Positions 16,376-25,465 of a stretch of 42,653 bases of DNA are shown one piece after another (the stretch's first letter is position 1; every line of letters starts with the position of its first letter). The notes beneath the pieces are model-generated. The model worked only from the letters and a program-made list of their open reading frames with translations, searched no databases and was not told the origin of the DNA. The DNA lies in assembly GCA_002279935.1 (NCBI GenBank), contig NCCZ01000008.1:149998-192650 (forward strand), in the 5' to 3' direction. Source of the DNA: Hyphomicrobium sp. 12-62-95. Its GTDB lineage: Bacteria > Pseudomonadota > Alphaproteobacteria > Rhizobiales > Hyphomicrobiaceae. The translations under genes and the position numbers were made by a program.

Positions 16376-17524
16376 TTATTCTCCTGGGTCTGGCTCGCCA
16401 CGCTTCGTCTCCTGCATGGGCAGAAGAACGCGGAACACGGTCCGGCGCGGTTCGCTGTCGTATTCGATGATGCCGCCGTGATCGCCGATGATCTTTGCAA
16501 CGAGGGCAAGTCCGAGGCCGGTGCCGTTGTGCTTCGTCGTTACAAAGGGATCGAAGAGGTGCGGGCGGAGGTGTTCGGGAACGCCATTGCCGTTGTCTTC
16601 CACCTGGATGAGCAGAGGCAGACTGACACGGGAATTGGAGCCGGGCACGGAGAGGCGCACGCCGGGACGGAATTTCGTCGTGAGAACGATGCGGCCGTGA
16701 TCGGCGCTGTCGCCGGCGGCTTCGGCGGCGTTTTTCACCAGATTGAGGAAGGCCTGCACGAGCTTGTCGCGGTTGCCGGGGACGAAGGGCAACGAGGGAT
16801 CGTAGTCCTCGACAAAGCGGATGCCACGGGCAAAGCCGGTTTCGGCGAGACGGCGGACGTGATTGAGCACATCGTGGATGTTGACCGGCTCTTTGGCCAG
16901 CGGGCGCTCGTCGCCGAACACTTCCATGCGGTCGACCAGATTGCGGATGCGGTCGGTCTCGGCGCAGATCAACTGCGTAAGGGCGCGGTCTTCGTCGGAG
17001 AGGCCGGGCTCTAGAAGCTGCGCCGCGCCGCGAATACCGGACAGCGGGTTCTTGATTTCATGGGCTAGGACAGCGGCCATGCCGGAAACGGTGCGGGCGG
17101 CGGCACGGTGGGTGAACTGGCGCTCGATCATTTGCGCCATGTTGCGCTGCTGGACCATGAGCAGGATGTGGCCGGCGCGTTCGGGGAAAGGCCCGGCGTG
17201 GACGTCGACGAGTTTGGGCATCAGGAATTTGGGCGAGTGCATTTCGACGCCGTACTCGTTGACGGTGGCGCCCGAGCGGCGGACCTGATCGAGCAGCGGC
17301 AGGAGCGGGCAGCCGAACGCCAAGAGTTCATCGAGGGTCTGGCGCTTGAGCACGGCGATGCTCGACGACAGGAACGCCTCGGCGGCGGCATTGGCGAAGA
17401 CGATGCGGTTGTTCTCGCCTAGAACGAAAATGGGATAGGGCAGCGCGTAGAGCAGCAGATCGAGTTCGATCGGCTTGTCGGGTGCGGCCGGTTTGGGGGA
17501 GCGGGCGTCGGCAGATGACGTCAT
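16376..17524 (-). CDS. ntrB: Nitrogen sensor kinase NtrB
   Basis: Cytosolic kinase/phosphatase that sets NtrC phosphorylation in response to the PII protein. 382 aa. PAS domain about 22-115 ([20 protein letters not shown]). H box [15 protein letters not shown] with H155. HATPase domain with [21 protein letters not shown] and [12 protein letters not shown]. No membrane helix, as expected. Start codon overlaps the dusB stop by 4 bp (ATGA), the classical nifR3-ntrBC arrangement. Confidence 0.97.
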   Translation of the reverse strand: MTSSADARSPKPAAPDKPIELDLLLYALPYPIFVLGENNRIVFANAAAEAFLSSSIAVLKRQTLDELLAFGCPLLPLLDQVRRSGATVNEYGVEMHSPKFLMPKLVDVHAGPFPERAGHILLMVQQRNMAQMIERQFTHRAAARTVSGMAAVLAHEIKNPLSGIRGAAQLLEPGLSDEDRALTQLICAETDRIRNLVDRMEVFGDERPLAKEPVNIHDVLNHVRRLAETGFARGIRFVEDYDPSLPFVPGNRDKLVQAFLNLVKNAAEAAGDSADHGRIVLTTKFRPGVRLSVPGSNSRVSLPLLIQVEDNGNGVPEHLRPHLFDPFVTTKHNGTGLGLALVAKIIGDHGGIIEYDSEPRRTVFRVLLPMQETKRGEPDPGE

Positions 17525-18525
17525 GCGGCGATGCTCCGCGCGCTTGCTGCTTCCGCGTAAGCCTCATCGAGGCCGGCGAACACGGCATCGGCGTTCTCTT
17601 CCGTGCAAAGCCGCTTGCGCCAACGCTTGATGGCTTCTTCGGGCAGGCCGCTGGATTCCAGATACCAGCCGATGTGCTTGCGCGCGTTTCTGAGGCCGAG
17701 GAATGGGCCGTAGTGAATCAGCATCGCGGCGACATGCTCTTTGGCGATGGCACACTGGGTTGAAAGCGGCGGTGGACCGGTGTCCGTGCCGTTGGCGAGC
17801 GCGGCGGCGATGCGGCCGGGTTGCCAGGGCGCGCCATAGGCGCCGCGCCCGATCATGACACCATCGGCGCCGGACTGGGTCAGGGCTGCGCGGGCATCAT
17901 CGACAGTGACGATGTCGCCGTTGACGATGACGGGAATGGAGATGGCCTCCTTCACGCGGCGCACGAAGGACCAATCTGCTTTGCCTTTGAAGAACTGATT
18001 GCGCGTGCGGCCGTGGACGGTGACGAGGTGAATACCAGCGTCTTGCGCACGGCGGGCGAGTTCGGGGGCGTTGCGCGTGGCGTCGTCCCAGCCGAGACGC
18101 ATCTTGAGCGTGACGGGGACTTTGACGGCGCCGACGACGGATTCGATCAGCGAGAGGGCATGTGTGAGGTCGCGCATCAGCGCGCTTCCGGAGGCTTTGC
18201 CGGTCACTTCGCGGGCGGGGCAGCCCATGTTGATGTCGATGACATCGGCGCCGTCGCCGGCCGCGATGCGGGCGCCTTCCGCCATCAGATGTGGCTCACA
18301 GCCGACGAGTTGTATAATGTGGGGCGAAAGATCGCCGCCTTCGGCACGGCGGCGGACATCGGGTCGGTTAGCGATCAGTTCGGCGCTGGCGACCATTTCG
18401 GACACGACCAAGCCGGCGCCCAGCGCATGCGCCAGCCGGCGAAACGGCAGGTCGGACACACCGGTCATGGGCGCCAGAAATACGTTGTTCCGGGCGGTTA
18501 TGGTCGCGATGGAGAGACCCGCCAT
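17521..18525 (-). CDS. dusB: tRNA-dihydrouridine synthase DusB (NifR3)
   Basis: FMN/NADPH enzyme that reduces uridine to dihydrouridine in the tRNA D-loop. 334 aa. [12 protein letters not shown] (18-29) is the FMN-binding start of the TIM barrel. The catalytic cysteine is C102 in [22 protein letters not shown] and VIVNGDI match the family, followed by [13 protein letters not shown] (phosphate site). It is the first gene of the dusB-ntrB-ntrC operon. GAGAGGA lies upstream of the start. Confidence 0.96.
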   Translation of the reverse strand: MAGLSIATITARNNVFLAPMTGVSDLPFRRLAHALGAGLVVSEMVASAELIANRPDVRRRAEGGDLSPHIIQLVGCEPHLMAEGARIAAGDGADVIDINMGCPAREVTGKASGSALMRDLTHALSLIESVVGAVKVPVTLKMRLGWDDATRNAPELARRAQDAGIHLVTVHGRTRNQFFKGKADWSFVRRVKEAISIPVIVNGDIVTVDDARAALTQSGADGVMIGRGAYGAPWQPGRIAAALANGTDTGPPPLSTQCAIAKEHVAAMLIHYGPFLGLRNARKHIGWYLESSGLPEEAIKRWRKRLCTEENADAVFAGLDEAYAEAASARSIAA

Positions 18526-18583
18526 CGGGAGTGTTGTCCTCTCAGGTCGCCATTGTGCGCATCTTTTAGGCAGACCGAAAAAC

Positions 18584-18600
18584 TGCCCTCAAGTTGGGCA
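18584..18600. promoter_or_regulatory. Candidate NtrC operator overlapping the dusB promoter
   Basis: TGCCC-N7-GGGCA is a perfect 5-bp-arm dyad of 17 bp, the same length as the NtrC consensus TGCACC-N5-GGTGCA. It shares the GC-N11-GC core and 8 of 12 consensus positions. It starts at the last base of the predicted -10 box, a placement that would repress. NtrC autoregulation of dusB-ntrBC is known in several alphaproteobacteria. Confidence 0.45.
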
Positions 18601-18628
18601 CAATAGAGTTTGATCATTTGATTTTCAA
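18600..18628 (-). promoter_or_regulatory. Predicted sigma-70 promoter of dusB-ntrBC
   Basis: On the minus strand TTGAAA (18628-18623) and TATTGT (18605-18600) are separated by exactly 17 bp. The -10 box ends 74 bp upstream of the dusB start codon. Good spacing and direction support it. Confidence 0.55.
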
Positions 18629-18715
18629 GCGCGATCCCACGGATGCGATTGCGGCCATCCGACCTTCCCGGTTATGCATCCGCGAGGTCTGAATTTGGTC
18701 AAGGAGAGCACGCTG

Positions 18716-19909
18716 GTGCGCATCGCCGCCCTTATTGTCGCCGCTGGACGCGGCAGCCGGGTGGGCGGGGATGTGCCCAAGCAATACGTCCGCCTCGGGG
18801 GTGAGACCATTTTGCAGATGGCGATCGATGTCTTCGCGGGGCACCCGGCCATCACAACGGTGCAGGCGGTCATCCATGCCGATGACCGGTCACTATATGA
18901 GGAAAGTCTCAGCCGGCGTCCGGCCGCTTTGCGGGCCCCCGTGACGGGTGGTTCGTCGCGGCAGGCGTCTGTGCGGGCGGGGCTCGAAGCATTGGCGGGC
19001 GAGATGCCCGATCTGGTTCTTATCCACGACGCGGCACGCCCGTTTGTGGATCGGGGTTTGATCGACCGGGTTGTCTCTGCCCTTGAACGGCACCCGGGCG
19101 CCATCCCGGCACTGGCGGTGGCCGACACGTTGAAGCGGGCCGGCGTGGGGCAGACCATCGCGGAAACCGTTGATAGGGCCGTTCTGTGGCGGGCGCAGAC
19201 GCCGCAAGGCTTTCGTTTCGGGCGCATCCTGGATGCACACCGGGCAGCGGCGGTGGAAGGGTATATCGATTTCACGGACGATGCGGCGATTGGAGAATGG
19301 GCCGGTTTTCCCGTCGCTCTGGTCGAGGGCGATGCGCGCAACGTCAAGATCACGACGGCAGCAGATGTGGCGGACGCACAGGCGGCATGCGAGGCAGCGA
19401 TGACGATGGAACCCCGGATCGGGACGGGATTTGACGTGCACCGCTTTGCCGAAGGATCGAGCGTGTGGCTGTGTGGTGTCGAGATCCCGCATACACATAA
19501 GCTCGAGGGGCATTCGGATGCGGATGTGGCACTTCATGCCCTGACGGATGCGCTTCTGGGCACGATCGGGGACGGCGACATCGGGCAGCACTTTCCTCCT
19601 TCAGACCCGACGTGGAAGGGTGCTGCCTCGCACCTCTTTCTGACGGATGCCGCACGGCGGGTGCGCGCGCGGGGCGGGCGGATTGTCAACGTCGATGTGA
19701 CGGTTCTGGCGGAAGCGCCGAAGATCGGGCCGCATCGAGCCGCGATGCAGGCCAGGGTGGCTGAAATCCTGGGAATTGCGGCAGACCGGGTAGGCGTGAA
19801 GGCCACCACCATGGAAGAATTGGGCAGTATCGGCCGCCGGGAAGGCATAGTGGCCATGGCGAACGCTCTTGTTCTTCTTCCGTTCTCCACCGTTCAGGAT
19901 CAATCCTGA
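18716..19909 (+). CDS. ispDF: Bifunctional IspD/IspF isoprenoid enzyme
   Basis: Fusion of two non-consecutive MEP-pathway enzymes: IspD (2-C-methyl-D-erythritol 4-phosphate cytidylyltransferase) and IspF (2C-methyl-D-erythritol 2,4-cyclodiphosphate synthase). 397 aa from the GTG. IspD part: ALIVAAGRGSRVGGDVPKQY near the N-terminus, VLIHDAARPFV and AQTPQGFRF. IspF part begins near PRIGTGFDVHRFAEG (zinc ligands D and H in DVH), then GHSDADVALHALTDALLG and KATTMEELGSIGR. AAGGAG lies 9 bp before the GTG at 18716, and the protein then starts like other IspD enzymes. An ATG at 18674 in the same frame would add 14 unlikely residues. The fusion is typical of alphaproteobacteria. Confidence 0.95.
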   Translation: MRIAALIVAAGRGSRVGGDVPKQYVRLGGETILQMAIDVFAGHPAITTVQAVIHADDRSLYEESLSRRPAALRAPVTGGSSRQASVRAGLEALAGEMPDLVLIHDAARPFVDRGLIDRVVSALERHPGAIPALAVADTLKRAGVGQTIAETVDRAVLWRAQTPQGFRFGRILDAHRAAAVEGYIDFTDDAAIGEWAGFPVALVEGDARNVKITTAADVADAQAACEAAMTMEPRIGTGFDVHRFAEGSSVWLCGVEIPHTHKLEGHSDADVALHALTDALLGTIGDGDIGQHFPPSDPTWKGAASHLFLTDAARRVRARGGRIVNVDVTVLAEAPKIGPHRAAMQARVAEILGIAADRVGVKATTMEELGSIGRREGIVAMANALVLLPFSTVQDQS

Positions 19910-20017
19910 GCCCCGCGACATTGACCCCCCTGGCAGAATCGCGGCACACCCGGCATAGCAGTTGTATGGTCAAAAAGACCTCGAGATCATGAGACCGACC
20001 CTCGCAAAGGCGAACCG

Positions 20018-20506
20018 ATGAACATTATGACCCAGCCCGTCGAACGCGCGGCCAAAGAGCCCGCCAACATGGCCGATATTGCCGAAACCACGGCGACGTC
20101 GTGCCTCGCAACCCGCGTGCGCCAGCTCTCGCGCATCATCACGCGCGTCTATGACGATGCGATGCGCCCGCTCGGCATCACCGCCAGCCAGTACACGCTG
20201 CTGGCCCAGCTTGCCGCTCGCGATGGCATCACAGCCGTCGAAATCGGGCACGAACTTGATATTGAGAAGTCGACGCTGTCGCGCAATCTCAAGCGTCTCC
20301 TGGCACTTGGCCTCATCATCATGGATCCGCCGGCCGGCCGGCGCGGCCGTGGTCTGCACCTGACGCCGAAGGGTCAGGCTGTTCTGCGCGATGCTTTCCC
20401 CGTGTGGCAGAACGCCCAGAGCCACGCTATCGCCGTGATGGGCGCGGACTCGCGCGGCACGCTCGACGGTCTCCTGAAGCAGGCCGAAAGGCTCGTTCAG
20501 CCCTGA
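20018..20506 (+). CDS. MarR-family transcription regulator
   Basis: 162 aa, probably a dimeric winged-helix repressor. The core starts SCLATRVRQLSRIITRVYDDAM. The recognition region is GITAVEIGHELDIEKSTLSRNLKRL, followed by the wing PPAGRRGRGLHLTPKGQAVL. A small inverted repeat GGTC-AAAAA-GACC at 19968-19980 lies 38 bp upstream and could be an operator. ATGs at 20018 and 20027 are both possible starts. No obvious target gene; the neighbours are housekeeping. A strong terminator follows. Confidence 0.88.
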   Translation: MNIMTQPVERAAKEPANMADIAETTATSCLATRVRQLSRIITRVYDDAMRPLGITASQYTLLAQLAARDGITAVEIGHELDIEKSTLSRNLKRLLALGLIIMDPPAGRRGRGLHLTPKGQAVLRDAFPVWQNAQSHAIAVMGADSRGTLDGLLKQAERLVQP

Positions 20507-20539
20507 GCTTTGCTCCGGTCGACGAACGCACGTAGATTT

Positions 20540-20582
20540 AAAGGCTGGCGTCCCGAATGGGTCGGCGGCCTTTTTGTTTTTT
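20540..20582 (+). terminator. Intrinsic terminator after the MarR gene
   Basis: AAAGGC pairs with GCCTTT at the base, with inner pairs GC/GC and CCC/GGG around a GAAT loop (two mismatches), followed by TTTTTGTTTTTT. It ends just before the ribosome site of the next gene. Confidence 0.8.
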
Positions 20583-20595
20583 AGGAGTGAGGCCG

Positions 20596-21087
20596 ATGTT
20601 GCCTGATGAGCTGCTTTCGGCTGCAGCGGCGCTCGTTCAACGGATGACGGCGGCCGGTGTGAAGCTGGTGACTGCTGAGAGTTGTACGGGCGGGCTTGTT
20701 GCGGCGGCGATCACGGATGTGCCGGGGTCTTCGGCTGTTCTGGACCGCGGGTTCGTGACCTACTCCAACGAAGCGAAGATGGCCGTGCTGGGTGTTGATC
20801 CGGCGTTGCTCTCAGCGCACGGGGCGGTGAGCGCGGCAGTTGCCGTCGCCATGGCCGAGGGTGCGCTGCGCTATTCGTTGGCGGATGTTGCGGTGTCAAT
20901 CACGGGAATTGCGGGGCCGGGCGGGGCGACAGAGACAAAGCCGGTTGGGCTCGTGCATCTTGCTGTGGCCCGGACGGGGCGGCCGACCGTAGAAGAGGCG
21001 TGCCGGTTTAGCGATCTCGGACGCCGTGGCGTTCGCATCGCTGCCGTGGCCAAGGCTTTCGCGATGTTGGGCGCGGCACTGGCCTAG
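20596..21087 (+). CDS. pncC: CinA C-terminal domain protein / NMN deamidase PncC
   Basis: Probable nicotinamide-nucleotide amidase that recycles NMN to nicotinic acid mononucleotide. 163 aa, the stand-alone form without the N-terminal molybdopterin-like domain of full CinA. Family motifs: [21 protein letters not shown] with the catalytic serine, [13 protein letters not shown], and [20 protein letters not shown]. The ATG at 20596 is preceded by AGGAGTGAGG; the frame is open further upstream into the terminator. Often next to ispDF in alphaproteobacteria. Confidence 0.9.
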   Translation: MLPDELLSAAAALVQRMTAAGVKLVTAESCTGGLVAAAITDVPGSSAVLDRGFVTYSNEAKMAVLGVDPALLSAHGAVSAAVAVAMAEGALRYSLADVAVSITGIAGPGGATETKPVGLVHLAVARTGRPTVEEACRFSDLGRRGVRIAAVAKAFAMLGAALA

Positions 21088-21113
21088 GTTCTGCGCAGGG
21101 TTTGGAGACCTCC

Positions 21114-21893
21114 ATGACGTTTTGCTGCCGTCTCATGCTTGTCGCCTGTGCTCTGGCTTTGCCGGGCGGTCAGGCGAGCGCGGCGGATTTCACGGCGCGG
21201 GAGGTGACGGAACAGCTTTATCGGGCGACGGGGGCGATCGATTTGTCGGGGCGCGATCTGGAGGGGCTTGATCTGTCGCTGATCGACTTCAAGAAGACGC
21301 GGCTTTCCAACGCGCGGATGTTCGGTGTGAACCTGACGGGATCAAATCTCGCGGGTGCGGATCTAGCCGGGTCCAACCTTGACCGGGCAAATATCATCGG
21401 CGCAAAATTCGACGGTGCCAATCTCAAAGGTGCGAGCCTGCTCAGGCCGTCGACGACAATGGGGCGGGACCCGGGCGCGGAGACGCCGCCCAGTTTCGTC
21501 GGTGCGGATTTGACGGGTGCGAAAGTGTTTGGTCAGTTCAGCCGTGTCGATCTTTCACGGGCCAACTTGGAGCGGGCCACGCTGGCGCCGTTCGGCAAGA
21601 CGGGGTTTATCGAAGATCTGTTTCGGACCGAGATGGAAGGTGCGCAGCTCGACGGCGCCAATTTCGATGGCAGCGATTTGACGTACGTTTCGTTTCGCTA
21701 TGCGAGCATGAAGGGCGTCAACTTGAAGGGTGCCAAACTGCATCATGCCGACTTCTCGAAGGCCGATCTGACGGGTGCCGATTTGACCGGCGCCGACGTC
21801 GTCGATGCTGATTTCGATGGCGCGATCCTCGCCGATGTCAAAGGTCTAGATACGATGACTGGACGCGAGCGGGCGCGCAATCTCACCAAATAG
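21114..21893 (+). CDS. Exported pentapeptide-repeat protein
   Basis: 259 aa with a signal peptide (CRLMLVACALALPGGQASA, cleavage before ADF). Two blocks of A(D/N)LxG-type pentapeptide repeats follow (about 45-110 and 185-245, e.g. NLTGSNLAGADLAGSNLDRA and DLTGADLTGADVVDADFDGA). They should fold as a right-handed quadrilateral beta-helix. A less regular segment at about 112-180 interrupts the helix. GGAG precedes the ATG at 21114. Function unknown; periplasmic location is inferred. Its 3' end faces the cytochrome c-like gene with a 13-bp gap. Confidence 0.85.
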   Translation: MTFCCRLMLVACALALPGGQASAADFTAREVTEQLYRATGAIDLSGRDLEGLDLSLIDFKKTRLSNARMFGVNLTGSNLAGADLAGSNLDRANIIGAKFDGANLKGASLLRPSTTMGRDPGAETPPSFVGADLTGAKVFGQFSRVDLSRANLERATLAPFGKTGFIEDLFRTEMEGAQLDGANFDGSDLTYVSFRYASMKGVNLKGAKLHHADFSKADLTGADLTGADVVDADFDGAILADVKGLDTMTGRERARNLTK

Positions 21894-21906
21894 CCGGCGC
21901 CGTTCC

Positions 21907-23520
21907 TTACGGCGTGACGTCGAGCGAGATGGCGGCGCGGGTTTCGGCGTCGGTGCCGAGGGGAATTTGCTCTTCGAGCGTCTCGGCGCGGCCGGCGCCC
22001 GTTCGGAATCTGCGCAGGTCTTCTTGCGTTTTTTGATAGGCGGCTTCGCGTTCTGCGGTCTCGATCAGGAATGTTCGCCAGTCGCCCAGCACGGTGAAGC
22101 GCTGGCGTTCGAAGTCATGGCCGATGCCTTGGGGGCGTTTGGCGACGGCGTTGCAAACGGCGACGAGGCCATGACGGCCGAGTTTATCGAGACGAAATTG
22201 GAAGGGTGCGCCAGGCGGCGGTAGCTGCAGTGTGGTGCCGCCTTTGATCTTGTTGTCCGTTGTCGTGTCGTTGGGAAACAGCACGGTGGCGAGGCCGCCG
22301 GCTTCGACGGCGACGATGGTGAGGTGGCAGTCGGCGCTGGGCAACGCATAGAGCGTGAGGATATCGCCGGCCTTGTAGGTGGTGGTATCAGTCCACAACG
22401 CGAGGTGCAGGTCTGTGGCGGTCTGCGCGGCGGTCGTCTCAATTGGCTTGGGACGTTGGCGGCCTGCGATGTGGGCTTTCAATGCTTCCCACTCGGTACG
22501 TGGGAGGCCGGATTGGAAGAGGCGGACCCCGGGGATGGCTTCGTCCTCGGACAGCAGCCTGATGCGATCGCGCAGTTGATCAAGACTGAGATCGAGTTCG
22601 GCGGCGGCGCGGGCCGGGAGAACGCGGCGGGTGTGTTCGAGGGCGAGAGCATCGACGGGGTCGAGGCCGTCAATGAGTGGGCCGTCGATCAACGGGGTCC
22701 CGGATGGCGCGGCGTTGGCGCGGGCGATTGTGCCTGAGGCTGGAGTTGGGGCTGGAGTTTGGATTTGGACGGTTGCGGCCATGGTGCCCGCCGATAGCGC
22801 GCGAGCAGCAAGCACCTCCGCATCGACGACATCGGGAAGAGGGTCACCGCGGCCGGCGCGCAGGTCCCAGGCTTCGGCGGTGAGGCCGAGATCATCGGGA
22901 CGGAAGGCCAAGAGCACGCTGGCGTCGCCCACTGTATCGAGGCCGCTGATGGTGTGGCGGGTCAGCCTTGCCAGAAGGATGGCGACGGCTTGGCGGTAGG
23001 CGGCGAGTTGGGCGTCCGACCGGCAGAGGTTGTGCAGGTTGGCCAACGAAATGAAGCGCAGCGGTTTGGTGGCGTCGGATTCGAAGACTTTGCGCCAGGC
23101 GGCCATGTCGCGCTTGATATCGCTTAGACTGACGCGGCTTTTGCCGGAGCACGTGTCTGCGCTGACGGGGAGTGTTGAAAGCCAATCGCGGACAGTGCCG
23201 ATTTCGGTAGCAGTGGGACCTGGTAATGGCCCGAAGAAAACTGACTGCGGCCGGTGGCGCGCCAGCATGATCTGATAGAGGCGCGAGGCATCGGGATCAG
23301 CCGGCACGATGAGATCCTCGCGCGCCGTCATGGCATCAAGATCCAGGATGTTGCCGAGATTGCCTTTGGCGGGCGGATTTTCCAGCCGGCCCGCCTGATG
23401 GCAGCGGGCGCAGTGTGTTTCCAGAACGGCGCGGGCAGTTTCAGCAGGAGCGGAAGCGGCGGTTGCGGCCGTGATTTGAGTTGCGGTGGCAAGCGCAAAC
23501 GCTCGTGCGCACCGCCCCAT
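21907..23520 (-). CDS. Exported cytochrome c-like protein with DUF4384-type domain
   Basis: 537 aa with a signal peptide (MGRCARAFALATATQITAAT..). One haem c site CARCH (37-41) lies in a domain that continues NPPAKGNLGNILDLDAM and DPDASRLYQIML, resembling planctomycete-type cytochrome c domains. A long central region (about 110-350) is not recognised; it contains a Pro/Ala-rich linker. Near the C-terminus KAGDILTLYALPSADCHLTI and GLATVLFPND match the DUF4384 pattern (carbohydrate- or surface-binding-like domain often joined to peptidases). The start at 23520 is chosen for the signal peptide; an open frame extends upstream to 23658. Possibly a periplasmic redox or sensing protein; the role is inferred. 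Confidence 0.7.
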   Translation of the reverse strand: MGRCARAFALATATQITAATAASAPAETARAVLETHCARCHQAGRLENPPAKGNLGNILDLDAMTAREDLIVPADPDASRLYQIMLARHRPQSVFFGPLPGPTATEIGTVRDWLSTLPVSADTCSGKSRVSLSDIKRDMAAWRKVFESDATKPLRFISLANLHNLCRSDAQLAAYRQAVAILLARLTRHTISGLDTVGDASVLLAFRPDDLGLTAEAWDLRAGRGDPLPDVVDAEVLAARALSAGTMAATVQIQTPAPTPASGTIARANAAPSGTPLIDGPLIDGLDPVDALALEHTRRVLPARAAAELDLSLDQLRDRIRLLSEDEAIPGVRLFQSGLPRTEWEALKAHIAGRQRPKPIETTAAQTATDLHLALWTDTTTYKAGDILTLYALPSADCHLTIVAVEAGGLATVLFPNDTTTDNKIKGGTTLQLPPPGAPFQFRLDKLGRHGLVAVCNAVAKRPQGIGHDFERQRFTVLGDWRTFLIETAEREAAYQKTQEDLRRFRTGAGRAETLEEQIPLGTDAETRAAISLDVTP

Positions 23521-23654
23521 CGATCGTCCGAGCCAATCGCCTTGAATCCCCCCGGGACGCTCCACTCTCACACCATTCCCCGCCGTCTTGATTGCGGGGC
23601 ACCATAGCCGGGTGGATGCGGCGGGCCTATGGCCAACCCGCCACATGGGTTGTG

Positions 23655-24620
23655 TCACCGAACGAGGCGAATGGGTTCCCCAGGCCGGCTGATGTAGCGG
23701 CGACCAAAGGACCGGCGCGTGCCGAGTTCAATCGAGACGATGTCGGTGAGGGAGGAGCCCGCCGCTTCGTGGTCGGGCCGGGACAAATAGAAATCGGCGT
23801 GGAGCAGCCCTTCGCTTTCCTTGCCCGTGGGATCGATGCCCAGCGCCGTCAGGCGCGACGTCACTTGCCGGCATTCGTCTTCCGATTCAAAGCGGCGTTG
23901 AACAAACGTCGTGCCGGGCAGCTTTTCGGTGGCAAGGCCTGCCTGATGGAGTGCGGCGGCGATGGGATCGTAGGGAAACATGCGCAGGACGAATGAGGCT
24001 ACCCAGGGCTTTGGTTCGCCAATCGCGGATAGGACCCTCGCGATGGTTTTTTCTGTGACATAGCCGATGGCGCCGGTCGAAATGACCAAGTCAATGCCGC
24101 TCAGCACATCTTGGGCGTCGGGGGGCAAGGGATTGCACTCGAAATCACCGACGATGCCGCCCTGTAATACGCCGGTGGTTCGCGCATAGGTGACGGCGGG
24201 TTCGGAAGCGTCGAGGCCGATGATTTCGATTTCATGGCGGGGCCAAGACCGGAAATAGCTGCGGTCGAGCATGGCGAGTTGCGCGGGGCCAATCTCACTT
24301 TCGGGTAGATTGGCATACCGTTTGGCCAAGCGATCGAGATCGACGGGATACTGCAGCAATGCCGCGTTGATGCCGTAGCTGCAGCCTATGTCGAGCACGC
24401 GCAGAGGGCGGCCGCGGAGGTGTTCCAATTCAGTGACGATCGAGGCAAAGACCGGGCGTGCCAATTCGGGAATGATGTAGTCCAGGCCGTAGAGTTCGCG
24501 GAAGTACGCGCGGGGATCGGGCTGGTTGTAGATTGAATTGAAGTTCGCCTTGACGCTCTTGGGTCCAATCTTGGTTGCGTCATTGGCTTTGCGTGACGCG
24601 GCCGCCTCCGAATTCGGCAT
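23655..24620 (-). CDS. Class I SAM-dependent methyltransferase
   Basis: 321 aa. Motif I is VLDIGCSYGINAALL (about 97-111). IIGLDASEPAVTYA is motif II, and DLVISTGAIGYVTEKT is the post-motif strand that closes the SAM site. An N-terminal extension with YRELYGLDYIIPELARP-type sequence and a C-terminal ERRF-like segment are probably substrate-specific. The ATG at 24620 is supported by GGGGAGGA; the open frame extends 47 codons upstream. Substrate unknown. It lies 59 bp after the universal stress gene on the same strand. Confidence 0.8.
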   Translation of the reverse strand: MPNSEAAASRKANDATKIGPKSVKANFNSIYNQPDPRAYFRELYGLDYIIPELARPVFASIVTELEHLRGRPLRVLDIGCSYGINAALLQYPVDLDRLAKRYANLPESEIGPAQLAMLDRSYFRSWPRHEIEIIGLDASEPAVTYARTTGVLQGGIVGDFECNPLPPDAQDVLSGIDLVISTGAIGYVTEKTIARVLSAIGEPKPWVASFVLRMFPYDPIAAALHQAGLATEKLPGTTFVQRRFESEDECRQVTSRLTALGIDPTGKESEGLLHADFYLSRPDHEAAGSSLTDIVSIELGTRRSFGRRYISRPGEPIRLVR

Positions 24621-24679
24621 GCTGTGTCCTCCCCGTATATTTGATCTGTGACCGACCAAGCCGGATTGGCTTGGTGCGA

Positions 24680-25117
24680 CTAGCGTTTCGTTTTGGGTGC
24701 GACGACTGTGACGGGCACTCCGGAGTCGCTGATGATGCGCTCGGCTATGCGACCCGTACACGCCGCGGTGAAGGCTGAGATGAGGCGGTCGGTAAAGGTG
24801 CTGCGAGCTTCGGCGACGAAGATTTGATCGCAGCGCTCCTGACCGGCGATTTGGGTGATGACGTCGGCCTTATCGCCCTGCTCCACCCGGGTCGAGGTGC
24901 GAATGCCGCGCGCGGCGGCGGAGGAGTTGGCGCGGGCCAGCATCTCGTTGACCAAGCCGTGAAGGCGCTTGCGGCGATGACGTTCCCAGGCGGAGGGCTC
25001 GCGTTCGACGCCGAGGAGGATGAGTTCTCCGTTAGCCGCGGCAGCGACATCCATCGCTTTGTCGAGGGCGACGGCGGCTTCAGCTGTGCCATCTACGACG
25101 ACGAGTAAGCGGGGCAT
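24680..25117 (-). CDS. Universal stress protein UspA family
   Basis: 145 aa, single Usp domain. Starts MPRLLVVVDGTAEAAVALDKA, with the alpha/beta Rossmann-like layout, TSTRVEQGDKADVITQIAG (G-rich middle strand) and a C-terminal GRIAERIISDSGVPVTVVAP close to the family end. The ATP-binding GxxG(x)9GS pattern is not clearly present, so it may be a non-nucleotide-binding Usp. The ribosome site is weak. It follows a small gene after a 100-bp gap with a long inverted repeat. Confidence 0.8.
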   Translation of the reverse strand: MPRLLVVVDGTAEAAVALDKAMDVAAAANGELILLGVEREPSAWERHRRKRLHGLVNEMLARANSSAAARGIRTSTRVEQGDKADVITQIAGQERCDQIFVAEARSTFTDRLISAFTAACTGRIAERIISDSGVPVTVVAPKTKR

Positions 25118-25149
25118 GGGTTCTGTGCTTATCTGAAAAATTGAATGGG

Positions 25150-25213
25150 GGGCGGCGGCCGCGTCTTGTTTGGTGTCTGAAGGACGTTTCCTCACGTGTT
25201 GCAGCCGCCGCCC
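25150..25213 (-). promoter_or_regulatory. Long-range hairpin between small gene and usp
   Basis: GGGCGGCGGC (25150-25159) and GCCGCCGCCC (25204-25213) are perfect 10-bp complements with a 44-nt loop. Transcribed on the minus strand, the structure follows the small gene's stop by 4 bp and is followed 9 bp later by CAATTTTT. It may be a terminator, attenuator or mRNA stabiliser upstream of usp. Confidence 0.45.
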
Positions 25214-25217
25214 GAAC

Positions 25218-25394
25218 TCATGATGCGGGGAGAACTTGGATGGTGCCCTCTTGATCATTGGCGGCTGATGCCAAAGTAAGACCAGGTTTGTTTGAGGGCA
25301 GAACGATTGTGCGGACTTGTACGAACCCGCCCTGCGAGTAAACGGCAGGCAGATCGACCGTTGTCTGAGGAACGTCGCTGTCAGTATCGGGCAT
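25218..25394 (-). CDS. 58-aa protein of unknown function
   Basis: Starts MPDTDSDVPQTTVDL, acidic at the N-terminus, then FVQVRTIVLPSNKPGLTLAS, ending VLPAS. No cysteine, membrane helix or known motif. AAAGGAACCGCCC gives a good ribosome site for the ATG at 25394; an in-frame ATG 33 bp upstream has none. It heads a minus-strand group with usp and faces the MASE1 kinase gene across a spacer with palindromic motifs. Confidence 0.55.
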   Translation of the reverse strand: MPDTDSDVPQTTVDLPAVYSQGGFVQVRTIVLPSNKPGLTLASAANDQEGTIQVLPAS

Positions 25395-25465
25395 GGGCGG
25401 TTCCTTTCCGAGTAAGGCGATGAACATGCATGGTCTGCTGTTTTGGCGGGCGCGGCCAGACGGCA

